DNA of 16,526 nt from Flavobacteriaceae bacterium. GTDB taxonomy: Bacteria > Bacteroidota > Bacteroidia > Flavobacteriales > Flavobacteriaceae. The DNA lies in NCBI GenBank assembly GCA_029238555.1, contig JAQWFV010000047.1, forward strand, positions 1 through 16,526. The letters are read 5' to 3'. The notes beneath the pieces are model-generated. The model was not told the origin of the DNA, did no database searches, and was given only the letters and a program-made list of their open reading frames with translations. Numbering within the stretch: the first letter of the stretch is position 1; the number at the start of each line of letters is the position of its first letter. This document shows positions 9,119-16,217 of this stretch, piece after piece. The position numbers and the translations under genes are program-made.

Positions 9119-10249
9119 TTAGAGTCTTTTGTCCATTTGAACCACCATCATTGCTTTCCAAGCCGCAAATTCTCCTGCTATAATTTTCTCTCTAGCAGTG
9201 CGCACCAACCACATATAAAAACCTAAATTGTGAATGGTCGCAATTTGTTTTCCTAAATACTCATTGGCCGCAAACAAATGACGCAAATAGGCCTTAGAAT
9301 ACTCTGTATCTACAAAAGTGTGTCCCATTTCATCTAAAGCAGAAAAATCTGCTTCCCACTTTTTGTTTTTTATGTTAATAGTCCCATGAGCCGTAAATAA
9401 CATCCCATTTCTAGCGTTTCTAGTAGGCATAACGCAGTCAAACATATCAATACCCAAAGCTATGTTTTCCAAAATATTAATAGGAGTTCCCACCCCCATT
9501 AAATACCTAGGTTTGTCTTCCGGAAGCACCTCACAAACTACTTCAGTCATGGCGTACATCTCATCTGCAGGCTCCCCAACTGAAAGACCTCCAATTGCGT
9601 TACCCTGAGCACCCACAGAGGCAATAAACTCTGCCGACTGTCTCCTGAGGTCTTTATAGGTAGATCCTTGAACGATCGGGAAAAAAGTTTGTTCGTAATC
9701 GTAAGTGTAGGGTGTTTTGTCCAGATGCGTCATACAACGATCTAACCATCTGTGGGTCATATGCATAGATCTTTTAGCATATGAATAATCACAAGGGTAA
9801 GGGGTACATTCATCAAAGGCCATGATAATGTCTGCGCCAATTTTTCGCTGAATCTCCATCACATTTTCAGGAGTAAAAACATGATATGAACCGTCAATAT
9901 GAGACTTAAACTTAACCCCTTCTTCCTTAATTTTTCTATTAGAGGATAGTGAATAAACCTGATAACCACCGCTATCTGTTAAAATATTTTTGTCCCATCC
10001 CATAAACTTATGAAGACCACCAGCCTTTTCCAGAATATCTGTCTTTGGCCTCAAATACAAATGATAGGTATTTCCCAAAATTATATCTGGTTTAATCTCT
10101 TCTTTTAGCTCGCGCTGATGCACCCCTTTTACGGAAGCCACCGTACCCACAGGCATAAAAATAGGGGTTTCAATAATACCGTGGTCTGTTTCTAAAGTAG
10201 CTGCCCTAGCTTTAGATTGTGGGTCTCTATGGGATAAGTTAAATTTCAA
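9119..10249 (-). CDS. tgt: Queuine tRNA-ribosyltransferase
   Basis: Exchanges guanine 34 of GUN-anticodon tRNAs for the queuosine precursor preQ1. With the TTG start at 10249 the protein has 376 residues, the usual length, and begins MKFNLSHRDPQSKAR as relatives do; the in-frame TTG at 10270 lies inside the -7 promoter box. The TIM-barrel core is well kept: TDSGGYQV with general base D92, ECTPYP (147-152), GGLSVGE (220-226), the nucleophile D271 in MFDCVMPTRNARNG. Unusually, the C-terminal zinc site CxCxxC is missing: the corresponding segment reads HTFVDTEYSKAYLRHL (310-325) with no cysteine. It is the first gene of a unit with the LptF/LptG permease (2-base gap) and EamA transporter, divergent from transketolase. 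Confidence 0.94.
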   Translation of the reverse strand: MKFNLSHRDPQSKARAATLETDHGIIETPIFMPVGTVASVKGVHQRELKEEIKPDIILGNTYHLYLRPKTDILEKAGGLHKFMGWDKNILTDSGGYQVYSLSSNRKIKEEGVKFKSHIDGSYHVFTPENVMEIQRKIGADIIMAFDECTPYPCDYSYAKRSMHMTHRWLDRCMTHLDKTPYTYDYEQTFFPIVQGSTYKDLRRQSAEFIASVGAQGNAIGGLSVGEPADEMYAMTEVVCEVLPEDKPRYLMGVGTPINILENIALGIDMFDCVMPTRNARNGMLFTAHGTINIKNKKWEADFSALDEMGHTFVDTEYSKAYLRHLFAANEYLGKQIATIHNLGFYMWLVRTAREKIIAGEFAAWKAMMVVQMDKRL

Positions 10250-10267
10250 AGTATATAAATCTAGCCG

Positions 10268-10275
10268 CAAATATA
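10268..10275 (-). promoter_or_regulatory. tgt operon -7 promoter box
   Basis: The minus strand reads TATATTTG (10275 to 10268), a perfect -7 element. Transcription should begin near 10262, leaving about 12 bases before the TTG start at 10249. No TTG is seen at the expected -33 distance. The shared tgt/transketolase intergenic region (10250-10409) holds no other gene. Confidence 0.55.
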
Positions 10276-10409
10276 CTAAACCCCTATGGAGTATTCACTT
10301 TAGAAGGTGTAAAATAAAATGTGAATTCGTTGATAAATAGTAACAACTCAAGTTGTGTAGCCCACATAAGGGCCTTATTTTTACCGTTGTTAAACTACCC
10401 AATAAAAAC

Positions 10410-11255
10410 ATGGCAAATATTACAGAATTAAACCAATTGACTACGCAGGTCAGAAGAGACATTTTGCGTATGGTACACAAAGTTAACTCTGGTCATCCAG
10501 GAGGATCATTAGGTTGTGCTGAATTTTTCGTAGCCCTTTACAATGAGGTAATGGAGCTAAAAGAAGGTTTTGATATGGACGGTAAAGAAGAAGATTTATT
10601 CTTTTTATCCAATGGACATATCTCTCCGGTTTTCTATAGCGTTTTGGCTAGAAGAGGCTACTTCCCAGTAGAAGAATTAAACACCTTTAGATTAATCAAC
10701 TCCAGACTTCAAGGACACCCAACAACACACGAAGGTCTGCCAGGTATAAGAATGGCATCTGGTTCTTTGGGTCAAGGAATGTCTGTGGCTATTGGCGCAG
10801 CACAAGCCAAAAAACTCAATAAAGATGCTCATTTAGTGTACAGTCTTCACGGAGATGGAGAACTACAAGAAGGTCAAAACTGGGAAGCCATTATGTATGC
10901 TTCTGCAAAAAAGGTAGACAACTTAATCGCTACCATAGACTTAAATGGGCAGCAAATAGATGGGTCAACAGACCACGTATTACACATGGGAGATGTTGCC
11001 GCGAAATTTAAAGCTTTTGATTGGGAAGTACTCTCTATTGAAAAAGGGAACGATATGGAGGCTGTTATTGAAGGCCTTCAAAAAGCCAAAGCACTTAGCG
11101 GAAAAGGTAAGCCTGTTTGTATACTCATGCACACTGTAATGGGTAATGGGGTAGATTTCATGATGCATACCCACGCATGGCATGGTAAAGCACCAAACGA
11201 CGAACAATTGGCCAATGGACTGGCCCAAAATGCAGAAACTTTAGGGGACTACTAA
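10410..11255 (+). CDS. tkt: Transketolase N-terminal subunit
   Basis: The thiamine-diphosphate-binding half of a split transketolase, which moves two-carbon units between sugar phosphates in the non-oxidative pentose phosphate pathway. In its 281 residues are NSGHPGGSLG (26-35, H28), SNGH with H70, GHP with H103, and the cofactor motif GDG (148-150) to N179, all as in full-length enzymes. The ATG at 10410 gives the usual start; an upstream in-frame codon at 10353 adds 19 unlike residues. A weak -7 match TACCGTTG lies at 10382-10389. The C-terminal subunit follows after 11 bases and the two must act together. Two-gene transketolases are common in Bacteroidota, so the split is not a frameshift: each half has its own stop and start. 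Confidence 0.94.
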   Translation: MANITELNQLTTQVRRDILRMVHKVNSGHPGGSLGCAEFFVALYNEVMELKEGFDMDGKEEDLFFLSNGHISPVFYSVLARRGYFPVEELNTFRLINSRLQGHPTTHEGLPGIRMASGSLGQGMSVAIGAAQAKKLNKDAHLVYSLHGDGELQEGQNWEAIMYASAKKVDNLIATIDLNGQQIDGSTDHVLHMGDVAAKFKAFDWEVLSIEKGNDMEAVIEGLQKAKALSGKGKPVCILMHTVMGNGVDFMMHTHAWHGKAPNDEQLANGLAQNAETLGDY

Positions 11256-11266
11256 ACCACAAGACA

Positions 11267-12220
11267 ATGAAAAAATATACAGATACAGGAAAAAAAGATA
11301 CTAGAAGTGGTTTTGGTGCAGGATTGGCCCATTTAGGAAGAACCAATAAGAATGTTGTTGCATTGTGTGCAGATCTTATAGGCTCTTTAAAGATGGATGA
11401 ATTTATTGCGGAGAACCCAGAGCGTTTTTATCAAATAGGTATTGCAGAAGCTAATATGATTGGAATTGCAGCTGGTTTGACTATTGGGGGGAAAATTCCA
11501 TTTACTGGGACATTTGCCAACTTTTCAACTGGTAGGGTTTACGATCAAATCAGGCAGTCTGTTGCCTACTCAGATAAGAATGTTAAAATATGTGCCTCAC
11601 ATGCGGGCTTAACATTAGGAGAAGATGGCGCTACACACCAAATTCTTGAAGATATAGGTTTAATGAAAATGCTACCAGGAATGGTGGTCATAAACACCTG
11701 TGATTATAACCAAACAAAAGCAGCTACCATTGCCATAGCAGATTACCATGGTCCTGTTTACTTGCGTTTTGGCAGGCCTGCAGTAGCTAATTTTACTCCA
11801 CCAGATGCACCTTTTGAAATTGGAAAAGCCCTTTTATTGCAAGAAGGGACAGACGTCACTATTGTAGCCACCGGACACCTAGTTTGGGAAGCTTTAATTG
11901 CAGCAGAGGCCTTAGCAGAAAAAGGGATCAGTGCAGAGGTCATTAATATACACACCATTAAACCATTAGATGAAGCGGCTATTTTAGCTTCTGTAGCAAA
12001 AACATCTTGTATTGTTACCGCTGAAGAGCACAATATCTTAGGGGGATTGGGAGAAAGTGTAGCTAGAACTTTAGCTTCAAAACACCCTGTGCCACAAGAA
12101 TTCATTGGAACAAATGACACTTTTGGAGAGAGTGGTACACCCGCACAACTCATGGAGAAATATGGATTGAACGCAGCGGCCATTACAAAGGCTTGTGAAA
12201 AAGTAATAAAACGCAAATAA
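11267..12220 (+). CDS. tkt: Transketolase C-terminal subunit
   Basis: The second half of the split transketolase, with 317 residues covering the pyrimidine-binding domain (about 10-175) and the C-terminal transketolase domain (about 190-310). The glutamate that activates thiamine diphosphate is E61 in IGIAEANMIGIAAGL. SHAGLTLGEDGATHQ (111-125) and PVYLRFGRP (about 163-171) are typical family sequence. A 1-deoxyxylulose-5-phosphate synthase is an alternative for this fold, but the paired N-terminal gene and the SHAGLTLGEDG motif favour transketolase. It starts 11 bases after the N-terminal gene and is followed by a terminator, so the two form an operon. Confidence 0.94.
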   Translation: MKKYTDTGKKDTRSGFGAGLAHLGRTNKNVVALCADLIGSLKMDEFIAENPERFYQIGIAEANMIGIAAGLTIGGKIPFTGTFANFSTGRVYDQIRQSVAYSDKNVKICASHAGLTLGEDGATHQILEDIGLMKMLPGMVVINTCDYNQTKAATIAIADYHGPVYLRFGRPAVANFTPPDAPFEIGKALLLQEGTDVTIVATGHLVWEALIAAEALAEKGISAEVINIHTIKPLDEAAILASVAKTSCIVTAEEHNILGGLGESVARTLASKHPVPQEFIGTNDTFGESGTPAQLMEKYGLNAAAITKACEKVIKRK

Positions 12221-12243
12221 AACCGTTTTACCATACAAATGTC

Positions 12244-12292
12244 TAAAGGCGCATTTTAATTCTTTCAAAAGATCTTAAAATGCGCTTTTTTA
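12244..12292 (+). terminator. Terminator after transketolase operon
   Basis: GCGCATTTTAA (12249-12259) pairs with TTAAAATGCGC (12275-12285) and is followed by six T residues. The internal TCTTT and AAAGA (12261-12272) can extend the hairpin. Confidence 0.88.
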
Positions 12293-12311
12293 CTTTAAAA
12301 TATTATTTAAG

Positions 12312-12929
12312 ATGAAAAAAGTATTATTTATTGCAGTGGCCTTAATCACTTTTCAAGGCTTTGCACAGAAAGAAACAGGGATAGGAATTAAAGCTGGCGT
12401 AAATTACAATCAGAATGGCGATTTAAAAACTGCTGTAAGTAGCGCTGCAAACGACATTATTTCTGGATCAGATCAAAAAATGGGCTACCATCTTGGTCTT
12501 TATGCTAAAATGAATTTACCTATTTTTTACCTCAGACCTGAATTGATCTTTACCCATACCAAAAGTGCTTATAACTTTTCAGGAGGAAATGGAGTGTATA
12601 GTCAATCAAAAATAGACCTCCCTATTCTATTAGGTTATGAGATTATAGGTCCTCTACATGTTTTTGCAGGTCCATCTATTCAATTGGTTTTAGGAAATGA
12701 TTTTGACTTGAGTAATGTTGCTCTAACAGATTTAGAAAAAAATACCACCATTGGTTTTCAATTTGGCGCTGGTATAAACCTAGGACGTTTAGGATTAGAT
12801 GTAAGGTTTGAAAGGGGATTAAGTCCCAATCAAATCTCACTGATCAACAACAATATCACCACTATTTCAGAGAGTTTTATTGACACTAGGCCCACCCAAG
12901 TGATCTTTGCGCTTTCATATGCTTTATAA
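12312..12929 (+). CDS. Outer-membrane beta-barrel protein (PorT-like)
   Basis: A 205-residue secreted protein. Residues 1 to about 18 form a signal peptide (MKK, then a hydrophobic stretch ending QGFA before QKE). The rest is made of alternating beta strands such as GIGIKAGVNYNQ, YHLGLYAKMNLP, FYLRPELIFTH and IGFQFGAGINLGRLGLDVRFERG, with an aromatic-rich last strand (VIFALSYAL) that fits an eight-strand barrel of the OMP_b-brl_2 kind. It presumably sits in the outer membrane; the ligand or role is unknown. It stands alone between two terminators, so it should have its own promoter in 12290-12311, but I see no good -7 box there. The class is fairly sure, the function is not. Confidence 0.8.
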   Translation: MKKVLFIAVALITFQGFAQKETGIGIKAGVNYNQNGDLKTAVSSAANDIISGSDQKMGYHLGLYAKMNLPIFYLRPELIFTHTKSAYNFSGGNGVYSQSKIDLPILLGYEIIGPLHVFAGPSIQLVLGNDFDLSNVALTDLEKNTTIGFQFGAGINLGRLGLDVRFERGLSPNQISLINNNITTISESFIDTRPTQVIFALSYAL

Positions 12930-12945
12930 ACTTAAAGAGATATTC

Positions 12946-12976
12946 AAAAAAAAGCCCTGCATTGCAGGGCTTTTTT
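12946..12976. terminator. Two-way terminator between convergent genes
   Basis: GCCCTGC and GCAGGGC with an ATT loop, flanked by an A run (12946-12953) and a T run (12971-12976). The symmetry serves both the beta-barrel gene (+) and the FKBP lipoprotein gene (-). Confidence 0.93.
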
Positions 12977-12999
12977 GTATTTAAACTTGTTCGGTCAGA

Positions 13000-13944
13000 T
13001 TAATCTTTATCCAAGTAATCAGGGATACCGTCGCCATCGGTATCAGGAAAGGTAATGGAACCATCTTCATTAATAATGATTTCCTCTAGGGTAGGAATAC
13101 CATCGTTGTCGTCATCTGAATCTGCATGATTGGCTAAGGCTTGCTGAAAACTACTGGCTTCCTCATCTGCATCTGTATTATCATTACCCAGAATACCGTC
13201 TCCATTGAGATCTTCTAATATGGAAGGAATACCGTCATTGTCATAATCAGTATCTACTATAAACTTACCCAATTCAATAGAAAACATCAAAGGAGTATAG
13301 GCTGGAATAACGCCTGAAGTAGAATTGTAGTAACCTAGCGCAGAAGGAAAAACAAATAAACCAATACCACTGTCTGTGAAAGTTGTTGTACCATCGGGAT
13401 GGTTTTCTACATTAAGACCAGCTTTAAGTTTGTTTACACCCAATTGGTACCCCCTTATGGTAAAAGGAAGGTATTGCCAGAGAAAACTGGCAGATGCGTC
13501 AAATGATTTACCATTTAAAAAACTTCCCTCATACTTAATAAGTGTAGAGTCTGCAACAGTAGGAGAAATTCCACTAGCGCCCTCTCTTACAACCAAATAA
13601 TAATAGGTATGGTTCACTAGCTCTTTTGTGTCCAGACCATAATAATCAGAATCAATTGCAATGGTTTCAGATTGCATCATTTGAGAAAGAGGGGTTTTAT
13701 TGGCATTATCTCCTGCAAGTGTGTCTACCCGCACTTTAAAGTCAAAACCAACAGGTGGATTTTGAAAAGATTCGTAATTATAAAAGTGTGTATCCAAAAA
13801 AGCAGAAATATCTTCAGCATTGGTTGGTTCTACCTCACTTAAATTAAGCGGCGGCACTAATTCTACGCCTACTATTTCATTTTTCTTACAGGAAATAGCA
13901 GTGAGTAATACAAAAGCACACAGGAATAAAGTATTCTTAGACAT
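13000..13944 (-). CDS. FKBP-fold lipoprotein with acidic calcium-type repeats
   Basis: A 314-residue predicted lipoprotein: residues 1-18 are a signal peptide with lipobox TAISC and lipidated C19. Residues about 112-226 fit an FKBP peptidyl-prolyl isomerase: IKYEG (136-140), GKSFDAS (145-151), IRGYQLGV (163-170), GVIPAYTPLMFSIEL (211-225). Compared with FKBP12 the aromatic and aspartate pocket residues are mostly kept, but the pocket tryptophan seems to be tyrosine (Y166). The end (231-314) has four acidic loops of the DxDxDG type, as in thrombospondin type 3 repeats, probably binding calcium: DTDYDNDGIP, DLNGDG, DSDDDNDGIP and DTDGDGIPDYLD. It is likely a periplasmic or surface folding factor; catalytic activity is an inference. 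It is transcribed alone, divergent from the S4 gene. Confidence 0.82.
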   Translation of the reverse strand: MSKNTLFLCAFVLLTAISCKKNEIVGVELVPPLNLSEVEPTNAEDISAFLDTHFYNYESFQNPPVGFDFKVRVDTLAGDNANKTPLSQMMQSETIAIDSDYYGLDTKELVNHTYYYLVVREGASGISPTVADSTLIKYEGSFLNGKSFDASASFLWQYLPFTIRGYQLGVNKLKAGLNVENHPDGTTTFTDSGIGLFVFPSALGYYNSTSGVIPAYTPLMFSIELGKFIVDTDYDNDGIPSILEDLNGDGILGNDNTDADEEASSFQQALANHADSDDDNDGIPTLEEIIINEDGSITFPDTDGDGIPDYLDKD

Positions 13945-13983
13945 TTAGAATCATTTTAAGGCCGGCAAGATACAATTTTCCCG

Positions 13984-13991
13984 TATTTTTG
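13984..13991 (+). promoter_or_regulatory. Possible -7 box for S4 gene
   Basis: TATTTTTG matches TAnnTTTG and lies 33 bases upstream of the S4-protein ATG at 14025. No TTG is present at the -33 distance, so the call is tentative. Confidence 0.35.
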
Positions 13992-14024
13992 TCAGAGACA
14001 TTAACAAAGATTTTTGTATTGTTT

Positions 14025-14414
14025 ATGCGTTTAGACAAATACCTGTGGGCCCTGAGATATTTTAAGACCAGAAACATTGCTTCAGAAGCGTGTAAGAAGG
14101 GTCAAATCAGGGTTAATGATCAAATTGCCAAGCCTTCCAGGGAAGTTTATCCTATGGATAAACTGCTCATTCGAAAAAATCAGATTAATTTTCAATGTAC
14201 TGTACTAGATATACCTACTAGTAGGTTGGGTGCTAAATTGGTGGACATGTACCGTAAGGACACCACCCCATTGGAGGCATTAGAACAACATAAAGTAGCC
14301 GCACTGGCTCAAGAACACTATAGGAAAAGTGGGACTGGAAGACCCACAAAGAAAGAGAGAAGAGACCTATCAGACTACGCCCAAGAGAATGAAGAAAACA
14401 CCGATTGGGAATAA
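14025..14414 (+). CDS. S4-domain RNA-binding protein, Hsp15 (HslR) type
   Basis: A 129-residue basic cytoplasmic protein. The S4 domain occupies about 1-60 (MRLDKYLWALRYFKTRNIAS, KKGQIRVNDQIAKPSREV), followed by a charged tail with GTGRPTKKERRDL (about 106-118), a signature of the Hsp15 family. Hsp15 in Escherichia coli binds stalled 50S subunits carrying nascent chains and helps recycle them; the same role here is inferred from similarity. The ATG at 14025 is chosen because the S4 domain begins directly at MRLDKYL; an upstream in-frame start at 13989 would sit at the predicted promoter. It is followed after 14 bases by a methyltransferase gene and then a phosphoribosyltransferase gene. Confidence 0.88.
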   Translation: MRLDKYLWALRYFKTRNIASEACKKGQIRVNDQIAKPSREVYPMDKLLIRKNQINFQCTVLDIPTSRLGAKLVDMYRKDTTPLEALEQHKVAALAQEHYRKSGTGRPTKKERRDLSDYAQENEENTDWE

Positions 14415-14428
14415 GAATACAGCATACT

Positions 14429-15055
14429 ATGGATACAAATCAAGACTTAAGCCAATCCTATTGGGAGGAGAGATACAACAAAGAGGAGACTGGTTGGGAT
14501 ATTGGAGGTATTTCTCCTCCAATGAAATTTGCCATAGACCAATTGGCTTTTCAATATCCGGAACAAAAAGATTTAAGCATCTTAATCCCTGGTGCTGGCT
14601 TGGGACATGAAGCCATTTATCTTCACCAAAAAGGGTATACAAATGTTCATGTATTGGATATTGCTAAAAAACCTTTAGCAGAAATTGCCCGTAAGTGCCC
14701 AGATTTCCCGAGCCATCACTTGCATTGTGAAGACTTCTTTAATTTTAAAAAAGAGGCATTTGATATTATTTTTGAACAAACGTTTTTTTGCGCCATACCA
14801 CCTAGCTCCAGAGAAATGTACGTCCTAAAAATGCATGAATTACTAAAGCCAAAAGGTATTTTAACTGGCCTGTTTTTTAATTTTCCTTTAACTGATCAGG
14901 GACCTCCATTTGGAGGAAGCATAGAAGAGTATTTGGATTTATTTGACCCTTATTTTCTCATAAATTTTATGGAAACTGCCCAAAATTCAATAAAACCTAG
15001 AGCAGAGAAAGAACTCTTCTTTATATTTGAAAATAGATCTCAAAAACAAGCTTAA
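14429..15055 (+). CDS. TPMT-family SAM-dependent methyltransferase
   Basis: A 208-residue class I methyltransferase of the thiopurine methyltransferase / thiol-halide methyltransferase group. The N-terminus YWEERYNKEETGWDIGGISP (11-30) is the family's substrate and cofactor lid; ILIPGAGLGHEA (51-62) is the SAM-binding motif I; LDIAKKPL (76-83) should contact the ribose; FEQTFFCAIPP and GPPFGGSIEEY are further family marks. Members methylate thiols, halides or selenium/tellurium compounds, and the substrate here is unknown. The ATG at 14429 is preferred over a TTG at 14405 that lies inside the S4 gene. Gaps to its neighbours are 14 and 11 bases, so it is probably co-transcribed with them. Confidence 0.85.
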   Translation: MDTNQDLSQSYWEERYNKEETGWDIGGISPPMKFAIDQLAFQYPEQKDLSILIPGAGLGHEAIYLHQKGYTNVHVLDIAKKPLAEIARKCPDFPSHHLHCEDFFNFKKEAFDIIFEQTFFCAIPPSSREMYVLKMHELLKPKGILTGLFFNFPLTDQGPPFGGSIEEYLDLFDPYFLINFMETAQNSIKPRAEKELFFIFENRSQKQA

Positions 15056-15066
15056 ACATTTAAATC

Positions 15067-15561
15067 ATGTCACATCAAATATTAACACACCAAGAGATTG
15101 CCCATAAAATTCAGAGAATTGCATATCAAATCTATGAATCTAATGTAAATGAGAAAGAAATTGTAGTGGCAGGTATTATAGGTACTGGACTTGAATTTGC
15201 GAAAAAAATTAGTCGTGTTCTTCAAGAAATCACCGACGCTACTATTTTACTTTGTGAATTAAACATGGATAAGAAAAACCCACTTAAGGGTGTAAGTACC
15301 TCTATTGATAAAAGTGATTATGAAAATAAATCAGTGGTATTAGTAGACGATGTTTTAAATTCAGGAAGCACCTTGATTTATGGGGTACATCATTTTCTTC
15401 AAGTGCCTCTAAAACAAATTAAAACAGCTGTTTTAGTCAATAGAAATCATAAGAAATACCCAGTAAAAGCAGATTTTAAAGGGATTTCACTTTCCACTTC
15501 ATTACATGAACACATTGAGGTAAGATTCGAAAAGGACAATGACGCAGTGTATTTGAAGTAA
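15067..15561 (+). CDS. Phosphoribosyltransferase (PyrR-like type I)
   Basis: A 164-residue type I phosphoribosyltransferase. The PRPP-binding loop VVLVDDVLNSGST (90-102) with the two acidic residues is intact, and GIIGTGLEFA (36-45) fits the loop that binds pyrophosphate. The overall shape resembles PyrR/uracil phosphoribosyltransferase proteins, and the IGxGLExAxxI pattern matches the 'PRT next to aroK' proteins common in Flavobacteriales. The base substrate is unknown, and no pyr gene or pyr attenuator is visible, so a PyrR regulatory role is not supported. It starts 11 bases after the methyltransferase gene and converges on aroK across a repeat-containing gap. Confidence 0.85.
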   Translation: MSHQILTHQEIAHKIQRIAYQIYESNVNEKEIVVAGIIGTGLEFAKKISRVLQEITDATILLCELNMDKKNPLKGVSTSIDKSDYENKSVVLVDDVLNSGSTLIYGVHHFLQVPLKQIKTAVLVNRNHKKYPVKADFKGISLSTSLHEHIEVRFEKDNDAVYLK

Positions 15562-15571
15562 TCTTTTTTAA

Positions 15572-15687
15572 CTAAGCTATAACTCCTTTATCCTGCTTAG
15601 GCTTCCTGTAGCTATTTTATTTTCTAAGACCACCTATGGCTACATTATTTTAGTAAGGTTTCCTATAGCGGTGTTATTTTACTAAGG
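15572..15687. repeat. Degenerate 29-bp tandem repeat, four copies
   Basis: Read on the minus strand, four units follow each other: 15687-15659 (29 bases), 15658-15630 (29), 15629-15602 (28) and 15601-15572 (30, most diverged). The shared core is CCTTAGTAAAATAA followed by a GCTATAGG-like end. By eye, units 1 and 3 agree at about 80 percent and units 1 and 2 at about 70 percent. Unit 1 encodes the last residues and stop of aroK; the others fill the gap to the phosphoribosyltransferase gene. Confidence 0.75.
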
Positions 15688-16187
15688 ATTTTTTGTGAAA
15701 TTTCATTGGGTGCTTGACCAAGTGCAGGGACAACTAAATGCGCTTGTTCATAAAAAGGTGCCCTTTCAAATAGGTGTTTTCCCAAAAACTCCGGCAATTG
15801 CGCTTTATCTAAACCTGCAATTAGCGGTCTTTGATCCATTTCATCTTCTAGACGAGTCACTAACTCTGGTATAGAAAGCTTTAAATACACCACAACGCTA
15901 TTGGAAAAAGCTTTCATCTTTTCCATATTGTCGCCAAAACAAGGGGTTCCCCCTCCTGTAGACAAAACAAATGAGTCCTCAGAATTTCCAAGATGAATAA
16001 GGGCTTCTCGCTCTGCCTTTCTAAAAAAAACCGCCCCCTTAGTTTTAAACAGATCTGTAACGGACATCTCGTGATTTTCAGAGATATAGTGATCTAAATC
16101 TATAAAAGGAATGGCTAAACTTTCAGCTAAAAGTCTCCCAGTGGTTGTTTTCCCACTTCCCATATACCCTACCAATACAACTTTCAT
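15663..16187 (-). CDS. aroK: Shikimate kinase
   Basis: Phosphorylates shikimate with ATP, the fifth step of the shikimate pathway to aromatic amino acids. The 174 residues match the family. It has Walker A GYMGSGKTT (7-15), shikimate-binding D32 in IDLDHYI, R56 in FFRKAE, the GGG at 78-80 in STGGGTP, and lid arginine R120 in DQRPLIAGL; all key residues are present. The ATG at 16187 gives the canonical MKVVLVGYMGSGKT start. Its final codons (ILSKITPL) and stop lie in the first unit of the 29-bp tandem repeat. A -7 box lies about 23 bases upstream. It appears to be a single-gene transcript convergent with the phosphoribosyltransferase unit, without a recognisable hairpin terminator. Confidence 0.96.
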   Translation of the reverse strand: MKVVLVGYMGSGKTTTGRLLAESLAIPFIDLDHYISENHEMSVTDLFKTKGAVFFRKAEREALIHLGNSEDSFVLSTGGGTPCFGDNMEKMKAFSNSVVVYLKLSIPELVTRLEDEMDQRPLIAGLDKAQLPEFLGKHLFERAPFYEQAHLVVPALGQAPNEISQKILSKITPL

Positions 16188-16209
16188 ATTTTGTTTAATT
16201 CTACAGATA

Positions 16210-16217
16210 CAAAGTTA
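16210..16217 (-). promoter_or_regulatory. Probable aroK -7 promoter box
   Basis: The minus strand reads TAACTTTG (16217 to 16210), which fits TAnnTTTG, 23 bases upstream of the aroK ATG. A TTG lies 23 bases further upstream, longer than the usual 19-20. The stretch from here to 16353 is AT-rich and carries no gene I can support. Confidence 0.5.

Noticed and set aside
10353..11255. Split transketolase as a frameshifted or broken single gene
   Set aside because: Each half has its own stop and start with an 11-base spacer and complete domain boundaries. Two-subunit transketolases are known.
11758..12234. A 158-codon open frame on the minus strand opposite the transketolase C-terminal gene
   Set aside because: It is antisense to an intact conserved gene, with no recognisable domain or promoter.
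14329..14610. A 93-codon plus-strand frame spanning the S4/methyltransferase junction
   Set aside because: It overlaps two better supported genes in another frame and has no domain similarity that I recognise.
15572..15600. CTAAGC...GCTTAG inverted repeat as a terminator after the phosphoribosyltransferase gene
   Set aside because: The arms are only 6 bp with a 17-base loop, and there is no T run after it on either strand. It is better explained as the diverged fourth unit of the tandem repeat.
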